Made by a program: the position numbers and the translations under genes. Source: Parietaria judaica (taxonomy: Eukaryota; Streptophyta; Magnoliopsida; Rosales; Urticaceae). From it: a stretch of 64,000 nt of DNA. A model generated the notes under the pieces. That model had not been told where the DNA came from, searched no databases, and saw only the letters and a program-made list of their open reading frames with translations. The DNA lies in NCBI GenBank assembly GCA_954871525.1, contig OX940866.1, positions 10,315,001 through 10,379,000 on the forward strand. The letters are read 5' to 3'. Shown in pieces: positions 22,050 to 33,765 of this stretch (its first letter is position 1; each line of letters starts with the position of its first letter).

Positions 22050-22069
22050 TCGGCTAGCCAGCTGGCGAG

Positions 22070-22169
22070 TAACTAGGGTTAGGGTTTGATATTATCCATG
22101 CATGTAGTTTGTTTTGTTTCCTTAAGTAGCTGATTAACTAGGGTTAGGGTTTGGTATTATCCATGCATG
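22070..22169 (+). repeat. 65-bp-period direct repeat in the 3' flank of glycine-rich gene 1
   Basis: Two 35-bp copies (22070 and 22135) of a unit beginning TAACTAGGGTTAGGGTTTG and ending CCATGCATG. Each contains a telo-box-like AAACCCTA (minus strand) and an RY CATGCATG. Confidence 0.75.
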
Positions 22170-22587
22170 AATACGAGTCAATTGTTAGTGCTTGGTCTCG
22201 TTAGGGTTGGTATGTTTTGTGTGTCTCTTTGCAGTCATATATAGATATGATCTGCAGGGATGACACGTGTCGTTTATTTTGCATTCGGTATTTCTAGTTT
22301 TGTTCGATGGTTGTGATATGTTTGAACTTTTTGTTGATTAATATACATCTGCCATCAGATGTATTTAATTCAATCGGAATCCGGAACTATAACGATGATC
22401 ATCTCGATAAAATACAAGTGTTCTAGTATTTCGTTAGCTTTTAATTAATGTTTATATTATATATTCATCTATCTGGAACTTGATCCCAAATTCGTTTTGA
22501 GTATTTAATATATATAATGATAATGTCCAAAGTAATCAAAAGTAAATACACATATGATCAATAATTGTTTTTTTTTTAAATAAATGT

Positions 22588-22618
<31 letters not shown>

Positions 22619-23379
22619 ATTGTTTTCGTTACACTATATCCATACATTATGTGCAAATAGAACTTGTAAAAAGTTGCTTACGAAGATCATTTGTGCAAAT
22701 TAATGCCTAGAGTTTAGAAGGGTCAAAATTAACTTTTATTTTGAGGGCCAACATCGTCATTTAAATTACTGAAAAATACCAAAATGCATATTCGTTAGAA
22801 ACTTAAAATATGTGATTTGGCACGTTCTCAATAATTTCGTACCAAACTACGAATTACATAAGCGAAAAACGACTATCAAGAGTTCTATTTTTCCTTTGCG
22901 AGGGTCAATTGCGTAATTTTCGAACAAGGAGGATGAATTCAACAACTCAAAGAATAAAAGGTGTGGGTTTTTTTTTTCTTTTCAGATTAATCATAAGTAA
23001 CAAAACTTCAATGCTTAGAATTCTCGATCTTTCTCAAATTCAAATATAATAAGTGGCAAATGGCACTATGATAATATTGAATTAAGAATTTTTCTCAAAA
23101 TAAAATATGAAATTCCAACAAGAACATACTTGTTTATTTTTCAATTAATAATGATTCGGTGGTGAGCAGACCATTTTGCATGGGTAACACTTGTACGGTC
23201 TCTGCTTCTACAGAATTTGTTTGTATAATTCACGTACTCACATAATGACAAAAGAAGATCATTAATTACTACTAGGCAAAACGACTAGAATCCTCAATAA
23301 CCTAAGTTTTGTCTCTTTTTCGTCCACGTCAATAATATAGTTGTTGCATCAAAACTATTTATTATATAATTGGAGGGTT
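22170..23379. other. intergenic, no gene recognised
   Basis: AT-rich with a (TA)n microsatellite at about 22592-22618. Nothing coding was recognised. Confidence 0.5.
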
Positions 23380-23388
23380 ATTATTAAT

Positions 23389-23675
23389 GGGCTTATTAGC
23401 AAAATACTCAATTAGGGTAAATTTTTTTTTAAAATATACTCAAAAGTTTACTATAATTAAAGAAACACTCAATTTGTCTTTTATAGACAATTATACCCTC
23501 ACTTCTAATTTCATTCTTCTTGTATCTACAGTTACACTTATGTAACTGCAGAGGCTCGAGGGTGTAGGGGTATTTTTGAAAAATAATCCTTAAGATGAGT
23601 ATGATTTGAATTAATTAAACCTTGAGTATTTTTTAAAATAGTTTGACTCTAATTGAGTATTTTGCTAATAAGCCT
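23389..23675. mobile_element. MULE-type MITE (287 bp)
   Basis: Terminal inverted repeats GGCTTATTAGCAAAATACTC (left) and the reverse complement at the right end, flanked by perfect 9-bp duplications ATTATTAAT (23380-23388 and 23676-23684). The 9-bp duplication is characteristic of the Mutator superfamily. There is no coding capacity. Confidence 0.8.
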
Positions 23676-23684
23676 ATTATTAAT

Positions 23685-24331
23685 TAGTGTAATATGTTGC
23701 TTAATGATATTCTTAGGAAGTAACTTTTTTATACTGGTCGTTGCTCGAACTCAGGAGCTAAGTAAATTAGATACAAACTCGAATACTCAATACAATAATC
23801 ATTGTCCTTATATTGATCCACTATGTCTATATGATTTGCTCGTCTAGTGTTAGCATTAGCTCCACTCTATAATAATCCGAGTTTTAAGTTTTGTTCAAGA
23901 ATTAGTCTTTTTTCTTTACTTTTACTTTTTAAATAATTTAATTTTTCTTTTTAATTACACTCGGCATAAGGTCATATTCGGAGTCCGCCCCCATCTTTAG
24001 TAATCATATTGACGTACAACATGTCAACAAGACTAGTCAAGGAAGTTGATTTCAAATACAATTTTAAGTTTAAGCTCTATTAGTATTATACCTATTTTTT
24101 TTATTTTGAAAAAAAAAACACAAATTTAATCTTAAGAGTTAAAAAATAAAACACAAAACTTCATTTAGCCAATACCAAGAAAATACAACACAAAACTTCA
24201 CCCTTCAAAGCAGCTAATACATCCCGATCATAATCACAAAACATAAACGTAATAAATTAAAGAAGGAAACGAACGCAATCGAATAAATAAAAACATGAAA
24301 GTGTATTGATTACTTTCATTAATTTGTTAAG
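23685..24331. other. intergenic, no gene recognised
   Basis: AT-rich. It includes the 3' flank of the minus-strand glycine-rich gene. Confidence 0.5.
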
Positions 24332-24672
24332 TCAATCATTACCACCTCCACCGCCGCCACCTCCTCCGCCTCCACCAGATATCCCCCCACCACCGCCGCC
24401 GCCGCCGCCACTACCACCGCCGCTGCCGCCATATCCTCCTCCACCTCCACCGCCCTCGCCACCACTTATCGCGTCGTCATTATTTGCGTCGTTTCCATCA
24501 CCATAATATCCTTCTTGATCGCCAACACCGCCTTGATATTGGTTTCTCGGGAAGTCATTACAATTATCGCTCGTTCCTCGTTTTGAGAGTCGTACGTTGA
24601 ACAATACGATCTCATGCACATGCACGTGCAAACTAGCAAGAGCAGAACAAGGGTTGACGATAGTGCGGTCAT
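24332..24672 (-). pseudogene. secreted glycine-rich protein 2, frameshifted
   Basis: An ATG at 24672 starts a clear signal peptide (MTALSSTLVLLLLVCTCMCM), but that frame then reads into non-glycine sequence. A different frame carries the rest: a short polar segment (SDNCNDFPRNQYQGG), an acidic Asp/Asn stretch, and a C-terminal poly-Gly/Ser tail ending ND-stop at 24334-24332. The switch must fall around 24600-24570, near a short A-run, and needs a single base lost or gained. Either the allele is broken or there is a sequence error. A TATA-like element sits on the minus strand at about 24742-24733, so a real gene is likely. Confidence 0.6.
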
Positions 24673-24831
24673 GATGTATTATGAATCTCAAACGATCCTA
24701 GGTTTATGTTATGTTGGTGTTGTTGTTCATGTAAGGTTTATATATAGATTAGTAATTGGCTACGCGACGGATAATATCTGTATATCATGTTCCCAAAGAG
24801 TAGAGTTTTATGGTCCGTGATTCTGATGGGA

Positions 24832-24979
24832 ATCAAATCACGTGTGAGCATGCAAAACTAGCTACTTAATTTGTAGTTCCAAACTTCCAATATCATGCCT
24901 CGTTCATCAAATCACGTGTGCGCATGCAAAACTAGCTACTTAATTTGTAGTTCCAAACTTCCAATACCATGCCTCGTTC
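24832..24979 (-). promoter_or_regulatory. 74-bp tandem duplication upstream of glycine-rich gene 2
   Basis: Two adjacent copies (24832-24905, 24906-24979) differ at a few bases. Each has an ABRE/G-box-like TCACGTGTG followed by the RY-like GCATGCAAAA, a pairing known from seed and ABA-responsive plant promoters. They lie ~160-310 bp before the ATG at 24672. A role in expression is inferred. Confidence 0.6.
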
Positions 24980-25729
24980 ATTGCTTATGGTAAGTACTCT
25001 CTCTCATGGCAATTGTCAATTTTATGTAGCTTTTTTTAATTATTTATATCGACGATCAGGAAATTCCACAGCTTTTTGGGTCCCACTTCCAAAGGTTTTC
25101 AACGAAAATCAATTCCCTCCCCCAATTTATACTAATACAGTGACTCTCTCTTCCTCCCATTTATTGTGTCTATCTCCGCCCTGATAGTAAGTCTCTCTCT
25201 CTCTCATGGAAATTGCCAATTTATGTAGTTTTTTTTTTATTATTTATATCGACAATCAGGAAATCCCACAGCTTTAGTGGGTCCCACTTACAAAGGTTTT
25301 CAACAAAGATCAACTCCATCCCCCAACTTATACTAATACAATGACTTTCATCCCTCCCATGTGTTGCATCTCTCTCTGTCCTGACAGTAAGTCTCTATCT
25401 CTCTCTCTCATGACAATTGCCAATTTATGTAGTTTCTTTTTTAATTATTTATATCGATGATGCTCAGGAAATCCCACAGCTTTGGTGGGTCTCACTTCCA
25501 AAGGTTTTCAACGAAGATCAACCCCCCCCCCCCCCCCCCCAACTTATACTAATACAGTGACTCTCTATCCCTCCCATTTGTTGCCTCTCTCTCCGCCCTG
25601 ACAGTAAGTCTCTCTCTCTCATAGCAATTGCAAATTTATGTAGCTTTTTTTTATAAATTATTTATATAGACGATGAGGAAATCCCACAGCTTTGATGGGT
25701 CCCACTTCCAAAGGATTTCAACGAAGATC

Positions 25730-27056
25730 TGTTGGTTCCAATTCTTTGGATCTGCCAAGAGAAAAGCACGAAGAACAACAAAGAAAGAGAAAACAAAGCT
25801 GGGAGAAAAAACTTCTCTGATTAATGTCGAATGCCAAAAATACAAAGGAAAAGAGTTACAAAATAAAAAAAATAACACTAGTACTTATAGGTAGGGGTGC
25901 AAATAAAACCCGGAAATGCGGGTTTTAAACCGCATCCGGACCGGAACCGTATTTTAAATAAACCGGAACCGTAGTAATCCGGGTTAAACCGGAACCGGTT
26001 TATTAAAAAAACCGCATCCGGATTAAACCGGTTCCGGGTACCGGATTTAGAGAATAAAAAACCAGGAACCCGCATAGTAGCTTACTAAAACCCGGTTATT
26101 AAATATATACATAAAAATATTTAGAATTTTCATACAAAAAAAATACATATTGAATTTCTATCAAGAGAAATATTCATTTATTTGTTTCTCATCCAACTCC
26201 AAACTAATGTTGTAGGTTAATCATTTGTTTCTTCTAGTCCAAATTGATATAATTTTTTTCTCTCACTATACTAATAGTATAAAATATTACATGTATTTAT
26301 TATGTTAATTACTTATCAGTTTTTGTAAATATATGTGTTATGTTTATGATATAGTTTGATTTTTTAATTTTGGCTATTATTACTTCAAGTTTTTTTTTTT
26401 TTTAAATATAAAATTTAGGTTCAAATCCGTTTTATAACCCGGAACCGGATTTTAAAACCGAAAATAAATAAAAATCCGGATCCGGGTTTAAAAACCGGTT
26501 TTTTATTTTAAAACCGGTTTTTAACCCGGATCCGGATTTCCGGGTTTTTATGTAAAAATATCCGGATCCGGGTTTCAATTTCACAAAACCCGGATTCCGG
26601 ATCCGGGTAGCGGGTATGGCAAAAAATCCGGGTACCTGGTCCGCTTGCACCCCTACTTATAGGGGACTGGAAAACGAAACACTAGCTTAACTTCCTAAAA
26701 TACACTCAATCAAATCTTTACAATTTACATTCGAATCCTAATATAATCTAGAAACCAAATCAAATCAAATCTCCAAACTTGCTCCTCAAGTTTGACACCT
26801 TCTAGAATGGGTTCCGCTGACTTTTGGTAGTATGTTACTAGCAGAGTTGCTAGGGTCCATTTCTGCCCGGGGCATTCCTGGTAGGGACTCTTCTGCTAGG
26901 GAGCCACTTCTGCTCGGGGGCAATCCTGGTAGAGACATTTCTGCTGAGGCCCTTCTGTGCTAGGGGAAGCTCTGGTGGGGAGATCTCTGGTGGGGAAATT
27001 GGTGGTGGGGAAATCTCTGCTAGGGGTTGTTGAGCCAGGTCAAGCTTAAACTCACA
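25730..27056. mobile_element. solo LTR inside the tandem array (with a nested hAT MITE)
   Basis: Starts TGTTGGTTCC and ends ACTCACA, flanked by perfect AGATC duplications (25725-25729, 27057-27061) that interrupt one array unit. Without the nested element it is about 555 bp. It has internal 'TCTGCTAGGGG'-type short repeats at 26860-27030. No pol sequence is present. The orientation is uncertain. Confidence 0.85.
25892..26655. mobile_element. hAT MITE (764 bp) nested in the solo LTR
   Basis: Perfect 11-bp terminal inverted repeats TAGGGGTGCAA / TTGCACCCCTA and a perfect 8-bp duplication CTTATAGG (25884-25891, 26656-26663). Both subterminal regions are packed with CCGGxxCCGG and AACCGG-like motifs, the usual form of transposase-binding arrays in hAT elements. 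Its termini resemble those of the large hAT at 33766-37566. Confidence 0.9.
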
Positions 27057-28155
27057 AGATCAACTCCCTCCCTCAGTTTATACTAATACAGTGACTGTCT
27101 CTCCCTCCCATTTGTTGCGTCTCTCCCTCCCATTTGTTGTGTCTCTCCACCCTAACAGTAAGCCCCTCTCCCTCTCTCTCTCGTGGTAATTGCCAATTTA
27201 GGTAGCTTTTTTTAATTATTTATATCGACTATCTGAAAATCCCACAGCTTTGGTGGGTCCCATTTCCAAAGGTTTTCAACGAAGATTAGCTCCCTCCCCC
27301 AACTTATACTAATACAGTGACTATATCTCCCTCCGGCCATTTGCTGCGTCTCTCTCCGCCCTGAGAACAAGTCTCTCTCTCATGGAAACTGCCAATTTAT
27401 GTAGCTTTTTTTAATATATATATCGATGACCAGGAAATCACACAGCTTTGGTGGGTCTCACTTCCAAAGGTTTTCAACAAAGATTAACTCCCTCTCCCAG
27501 CTTATACTAATACTGTGACTCTCTCTCCCTCCAATTTGATGCGTCTCTCTCTGCCCTAACAGTAAGTCTCCATCTCTCATGGAAATTGCCAATTTATGTA
27601 GTTTTTTTTTTAATTATTTATATCGACAACAAGGAAATCCCACAACTTTGGTGGGTCCCACTTCCAAAGGTTTTCAACGAAGATCAACTCCCTCCTCCAG
27701 CTTATACTAATACGGTGATTTTCTCTCCCTCCCATTTGCTGCGTCTCTCTTCGCCCTGACAATAAGTCTCTCTCTCGGCAATTGCCAATTTATGTAGCTT
27801 TTCTTTTTAATTATTTATATCAAAGATCAGAAAATCCGATAGCTTTAGTGGGTCCCACTTTCAAAAGTTTTCAACGAAGATCAACTCCCTCCCCCAATTT
27901 ATACTGATACATACTAATACAGTGACTCTTTTTTCCGCCGATTTATGTAGCTTCTTTTTAACTTTTTCATTCCTTTCTATTGAGTTTCCAGTACCATAAC
28001 CTCGTGCGGTCAAAGATCGTTGAATGTGAAAGCAAGTTTGAATGTTCTTTTATTTGAAGAGAGAGATGATTAGTCGGTGGTGTTGAAACGTAATTTATCA
28101 ATGCAATGATGATTTTGTAACGTACCGACACGTACAGTACTTACACCCGCACGCA

Positions 28156-28192
<37 letters not shown>

Positions 28193-28401
28193 GTAGCTTT
28201 AACGTACGCATGATAATTACATACATTATATCAAGTTTAAAGATCACCAATGTAGTATTATACTAAAAGCATGCAATAGTCATTAGATTGAAATATATCA
28301 ATCTTATAATCTCTATATATACATGCAAAAGGCCTAGCCATCGAATTTGAAACAAGCAAGCTAAACATACATCGTTTCTTAGCTAGCACGTTACTGCAAA
28401 A

Positions 28402-28827
28402 ATGGCTTACACCATGATACTTTCAGCTTCCTTAGTTCTCCTTGTCATGGTGATGGCAAGCTATGCCTCGTGCTTTCAAGCACTACACATTCCTAACCTT
28501 AGTGACGGAGACAGTAAAATTTTGGGCAGCGGCGGGGACAATGAAGTTTCAGGTGGTGGTGACATCTCGGGTGGCGGATCTGGTTATGCCCCTGGAGGCG
28601 GAAGCAGCGGAGGAGGCGGGTTTAACTTCGGAGGCAGTTTCGGTGGCCCAAGGGGCGGCTTCGGCTTTGGAGGTGGATTCGGCTATGGCGGTGGGCGTGG
28701 AGGCCTTCCCAAAGGCAATCGGAAGAGCTTGTCACTCCCACACAGAGGCGAAGCTACAGTGGAACGAGGAGGGACACATGCCCACCCTCATTTTTTTATT
28801 TTAATTTATTTTTTACCAGTATTTTAA
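28402..28827 (+). CDS. secreted glycine-rich protein 3, with transposon-like C-terminal tail
   Basis: 141 residues. A signal peptide (about residues 1-24, MAYTMILSASLVLLVMVMAS) is followed by a polar Asp/Ser segment and a Gly-rich domain with GGGFNFGGSFGG, GFGFGGGFGYGGG and ending about residue 110. A TATA-like CTATATATA lies at about 28312, ~90 bp before the ATG. After 28742 the sequence CAGAGGCGAAGCTAC begins, a typical transposon-end motif, and the reading continues ~28 codons through it to the TAA at 28825. The C-terminal tail (PHRGEATVERGG... to FLPVF) is therefore probably transposon-derived and the native stop may be lost. Confidence 0.72.
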   Translation: MAYTMILSASLVLLVMVMASYASCFQALHIPNLSDGDSKILGSGGDNEVSGGGDISGGGSGYAPGGGSSGGGGFNFGGSFGGPRGGFGFGGGFGYGGGRGGLPKGNRKSLSLPHRGEATVERGGTHAHPHFFILIYFLPVF

Positions 28828-28920
28828 TATAAAAAATAAAATATCCGTCGGTCACTCGTATGGGCGGACCAGCCCTATTTGAGGGTGGCTGTTGTCAAGG
28901 AGAATTTTTTTTTTCTATTA
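28743..28920. repeat. probable transposon terminus abutting glycine-rich gene 3
   Basis: CAGAGGCGAAGCTACAGTGG followed by a GC-rich 'GGACACATGCCCACCC' block looks like the end of a plant hAT-like element. I could not find its partner terminus or a duplication. Confidence 0.4.
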
Positions 28921-29603
28921 GCATTTTTGTTATTTTGCTTAAAAAAATTCGACATCGCCACCATTGGAGACGAGCTTTGAAACGATAACTATAGAAGAGA
29001 GAAGCAGGTTTGATAAACAAGATGAAGTGCGGGCCCACGTGCTTTTTTGCTTTCTCTCCTCTTTTAGTCTTTGTTTATTATATTTTATATCTATGTTCAT
29101 TTTCTTTAGCCTAGGAAATGAAATAAATTTTGGTGATGGGCTGTTATTTCTTTTTTAATGTATAATTGTATATTATTATTTACTAATTAGTAATTACTAC
29201 TATAAGTATAATGGGTATACTAGTTACTGTACTTAGTATGATAGGTAAAAATACCAATTGTAGATTCAATCATTAAGATAAAAAAAATGAACTTTTTTTA
29301 TACTCGTTTAGTTAATAAAGATTAAATTGTGTAATTATGACTTAATTATATAATTTGAAACATTATTGTTTATAATTTAATTTATTTTTATATTTATTGA
29401 TCATCACCCTAGAAAATTATTTTTTGGGTCCGCTTCGAAATTATTTCAGTTAGAAAATTAAAAAATATTAGTGCCCCTCCTAATTGAAAAAGCTATGATT
29501 AGTTAGTATAAGTGTGTGATAATCATATATAGATGGATTGATCATCGTGATTCTAGTATTATATATATATATGTAGTGATGCAATTTCAATATGTTTCCT
29601 TAT
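28921..29603. other. intergenic, no gene recognised
   Basis: AT-rich; nothing supported beyond the flanking elements. Confidence 0.45.
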
Positions 29604-29611
29604 CTTGTATT

Positions 29612-30551
29612 CAGGGCCGGCCCTGAGGCTAGGCGAACAAGGCGACAGCCTAGGGCACCCGATTTCAAAGGGCCCCGAACGCCGACCGCCGTGAGTTAAA
29701 AAAAAAAATCAAACTCCATTGAAGAGGTTTGAAGGTCTGCGTGTGTGAAGGATAAGGAAGAAGAAAGAAGGATATAAAAGCAAGAGAGAACTTGTTAGGT
29801 AAAAGAGTAGGGCCCACTAATATTATAATCATATTTTTCTTTGACCTCTTATTTCTATTCGTGTGTCAGTCTGAAATCATAGGGGTAAGTGAGAGGTTTT
29901 TTTTTTATTTTCTTTTGTAATTTTTAATTATTTTTTCAAATGATATATTTTGAAAATATACAAATTATATTTATTAATAATGTAAATGATATCTAAATTG
30001 CTATACAGTAAATATACATCAAATTTATCCTTATTTCTTTACCATATTTATTAAACCCAATGAATTAACTTGAAAATAGTGCATTGGTAATTGTTACTAA
30101 TTACTATAATAACTACGTGAAAACTATCCCAGAAAACTATCATAACAAATTAACAATAAATTAAAAGTAATATTTATGCCCCTAATAGGCTAATATAAGT
30201 TCTACTTTACCATAACTAATAATTATTTTAGACGATATATTATTGATTTAGAGTTTTTACACTTTCACTACTATCTACTATAAAATATTATAAGGCACTA
30301 TTTTTTTATTCCCTTTTCATTTAGACGTTACAGTGTTCCTACAACTACAAGAAAGACCACAAATTAAAAAATTTAATCTAAATAAATAAAAATTAAACAT
30401 ATTACTAGTGATCAATTTCTAGCATATTATTACTGCTAAGTGCTAAAGAAAAAAAAAATTATTTTATTTTATTTCATATATATATATATATAATTAAGGG
30501 CCTCAAAATTTATTTTCGCCTAGGGTCCCTATTAAGTCAGGGCCGGCCCCA
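29612..30551. mobile_element. non-autonomous hAT element (940 bp)
   Basis: Left end CAGGGCCGGCCCTGA, right end TCAGGGCCGGCCCCA (inverted, two mismatches), flanked by perfect 8-bp duplications CTTGTATT (29604-29611, 30552-30559). The interior is AT-rich and non-coding. A second pair of inverted motifs, GCCTAGGGCACC near the left end and CGCCTAGGGTCC near the right, lies just inside. Confidence 0.9.
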
Positions 30552-30559
30552 CTTGTATT

Positions 30560-31123
30560 AAAAACCTTTGCATGTGACGTGCATGAATTATATATAGATC
30601 TATATATATGAACGTATTTGTCTCTATATTTATATTTGAGTTTGGCCCTAGTTTATTTCCACTGAACCGGAGTACATAAAGATGAATTAATTATCAACAA
30701 TTGAAGCTATAATTTCTTGTTTGATCAAGTAAATAATTGTGCACAAATAATTTATGTTATTGTTAACACTATATCATTAATGTTATTGTTATCATTAGTT
30801 TTTCTAGGCTAAAGGGAATATGTGTTTTTTTTTTAATATGCATCACTATATATCATTAATTATTTTGTGTGAACGAGAAATATATGTGCGTATAGACGAC
30901 TAGATGAATACGACGTGGATAAGAAACAACAACAGCAACAAATGCATATATTTTTTTAACCTCACAATATAAAATGGCATTACACTTACAAATATAAAAT
31001 CGTGCAAAACAAGTAATCTACCAAAGACATGTCCTTCGTTTATGTTATTAGCGTCTTTTTACAAGTTCGATTTTGTATCACGTTGTTATATAGAAGTACT
31101 AATTACTCACAAATTCCAATAAA

Positions 31124-31163
<40 letters not shown>

Positions 31164-31880
31164 TATCGATCGTTAATTGCTAAACTCATTTTTTCTTAAT
31201 AAAATAGAATTTGCGTACGTCCGTCCTTTTGGATATGTATCTCATAATATATAAAAAAAATACAATAAAACAAGAGCAATTCGACGTGACACAATTGAAC
31301 TAGATCTTTGCACATAGAACCGAGTCAATAATCAAAGGTATAATCATCGCCCAAGTGCTCGTTTTTTCTATGACCAAGATCTTGGCCCGATTTTTGCCCT
31401 ATAGGCGCACTCGCCTACCCGGCTTCTGGTGATTGACGTGCTTGCTCAACCCCGACTCGTTCAACATTAAAGAGCACGTGTTGATCACGATTTATCGTTG
31501 TAGTATATTATCATTATGAACACATAATTTTGCGAAAGCTATTATTTGAAAATTGGTATTACGTAAGCTTGATTTGACTCGTACAGAATAATAGCACCTG
31601 CTAAAATATTAGTGTATGAGTAATATAAAGTTTATAACTAATCTCTTATGTGATCGTAGTAACAACACTAATGAGGTGAGTGCTAATTAATAGTGATAAC
31701 GATGAGTTAGAAATTGACGCCTACAGTGGAGCGTGAGAGAGACAACAAATTTTTCGGGGGATGAGGTCCAGATGACCCGTTGGATGTGGATCTGCATAAT
31801 ATTATCGCGTGAGCTCCTCGACCTGTTCGTGGCTATTTTGTGTGTGTTCGTTCCCCAACATGTTATTCAGCGACAAAACA
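30560..31880. other. intergenic, no gene recognised
   Basis: AT-rich, with a (TA)n run at about 31125-31160. The interval 31350-31500 is more GC-rich but I recognise nothing in it. Confidence 0.45.
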
Positions 31881-31942
31881 GTGCCGAATATGAACCGTGA
31901 AGGAAAGGGTAGCTCAGACTTGCAAAATCCTCAAGAAACTCC

Positions 31943-32240
31943 TTGGAAATCAATGAAGAAATGCTTACAACACCGTCATCGGTGGAGCCAATCGAAGAGG
32001 ACAATATCAGCAATCATTCTCCAATTGAGCAAGTGAACGACATCGTGAGTGTAACCGATGATCCAACCATGCCGGTCCTAACATTTAGGATGTGGATTTT
32101 AGGGACAACTTCGCGTGTCTTTCGCCTTTATGGACCAATTCTTTAGCTATTGGTCTTCACCACTCGAACTGAGTCAAATGCTTGTCAAGGTGGTCACTCT
32201 CTGGATAAGTCGGTTCATGGCCCGAGTGTCATGAATAAAT
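31943..32240 (+). pseudogene. oligopeptide transporter (OPT) relic
   Basis: The reading contains NHSPIEQV, TDDPTMPVLTFRMWILGT and, after a frameshift near 32100, SFMDQFFSYW. This is the highly conserved N-terminal region and first membrane helix of plant OPT-family peptide/metal transporters (SPIxQV...TDDPTLPxLTFRMW...GxxSCxxLSFxNQFFxYR). Only this stretch remains; no further helices were found, and stops occur at 32144 in the first frame. It could be a decayed gene or a captured fragment. The identification is by motif memory. Confidence 0.6.
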
Positions 32241-32249
32241 ACGATGAGA

Positions 32250-33757
32250 ATAGTGGATATCTTTGCGCATTAAATGAGTCGAATCACCAATATGATATTA
32301 GAAGGGCGACATCGGCAAGAAAAATAAAGCCAACACAAACATTGGCGATAGTAGTGAAGAGCGTGGCAAAAAGGCTAGAGCCGTAAGAAGTGACAACCGA
32401 CCAGTCTAACATAGAGCAACTGAGACCCAAGCCCCACAACCTCGACAGGCTGGAGCTAAAGAGCAATGACGAACTTAGGCAATATAAAATAAACCAACGA
32501 GATACTTGCCGTGAGAGTACAAATTATATATCCTGGTAACAAGCTAGTACCATAAGAAACTGCAAACCCATGACGCACATAATGATGCAGGTGCTATCAA
32601 TGCCAAACATACCATATAGTTCATAAATACGTAAATTTACCATTATTATTAGCTCAGCGATTTCTGCCATTCCATGGTCGGCTTCTAGGGTATTAACCCC
32701 CCAGTCCATCACCAATTGTTTCATGAGAACTTAGTGACATCTCATCGATCTACACCTCCAAAGTTGGTGCCGACTCCTCGTGGATGGAATCTTAGGCTTT
32801 TCATCTCGATCCTAGTTCAACAACCTAAAAACTTGACCAATAAGAGATAACATTCATTCGATGAAAAAGACAACTCAATTATAATAATGTCATGTAAAAA
32901 GCATGGTCACTAATGATGAAAAATGATTTTAAAAAATTCGAATTTATATTTAGAATGAACTGATGAAATTTATGACGAAGAACTTGTTTATAAAGATGCA
33001 TGTGCTATCAATGTCAAATATATATTGTTGATTAATAAAGACATAAATTTATCATAGGGTAAAAAACTCTAATTATCATTCTCGCGCTCTATACACACAC
33101 GCACATATATATATATATATATATATTACAGATATTGCTTATCCGAAATCATGTCTCTATAACTAATACTAGCTAATTTGTACTTTGTACTATATATGTA
33201 CGATAATATATATTTTTTTAATTAGATTTAATTATATTTTTTTTTTGGAAAACATTGATATTATGGGAAAGAAAATTTCAAAAAAAAAAAAAAAAACTTA
33301 CGAGTGAAAAAAAGAGAGTTTATGTTGGCTACCATATAATATGATCACTTATATTGTCTTAGAAGGAAAAGTTTTAAGGTTTGAAAGGAAGAGCATATGC
33401 AATATTTACAATGAAATGATTTGTTAATACTTAATATAGCTTACACTAAAATTGAAGACAAATTGGCGCCCCACAATAATTAGAATTATAATAATATAAT
33501 TAAGGGACGTACATGAGCGAGGAACTTTATATAAAACCTAATTTTACAATCATCTATATTGATAATAGTTACTCGCAGTGTTAATAAGAATACAACCTTT
33601 GTTTTATTTTTTTTTTAAATTATTAAAAAAATCACACACACACACACTGATTTGAAGTTGTCATAATTTTGTCGTCTTTCAAGTTGTGGGCTTTCAAGTT
33701 TTATCATACGTCGTGTTGCGTGTCGTTTCTCCAATATCTTTATCGTTTTGAGCTCAT
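32250..33757. other. intergenic with one dispersed short repeat
   Basis: A block of about 60 bp around 32584-32645 (GTGCTATCAATGCCAAACAT) recurs, diverged, near 33000-33060. Otherwise AT-rich with (TA)n near 33105. No gene was recognised. Confidence 0.45.
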
Positions 33758-33765
33758 GTACATCG

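Larger units (their letters stand above)
24990..27960. repeat. ~200-bp tandem repeat array, about 8.5 copies
   Basis: Unit landmarks: a CT-rich run, ATTGCCAATTTATGTAG, TTATTTATATCGAC, AAATCCCACAGCTTT, GGTGGGTCCCACTTCCAAAG and CTTATACTAATACAGTGAC. Copies begin near 25006, 25206, 25410, 25621, 27183, 27390, 27578, 27776 and (partial) 27938. The fourth copy is split by a solo LTR. The array fills the space between the divergent glycine-rich genes 2 and 3. Copies differ by several percent and small indels, and a C-run of about 18 lies near 25523. No coding capacity. Confidence 0.85.

Noticed and set aside
24306..24506. Proline-rich protein on the plus strand (poly-Pro)
   Set aside because: It is the antisense reading of the Gly-rich tail of glycine-rich gene 2, which has a signal peptide and TATA box on the minus strand.
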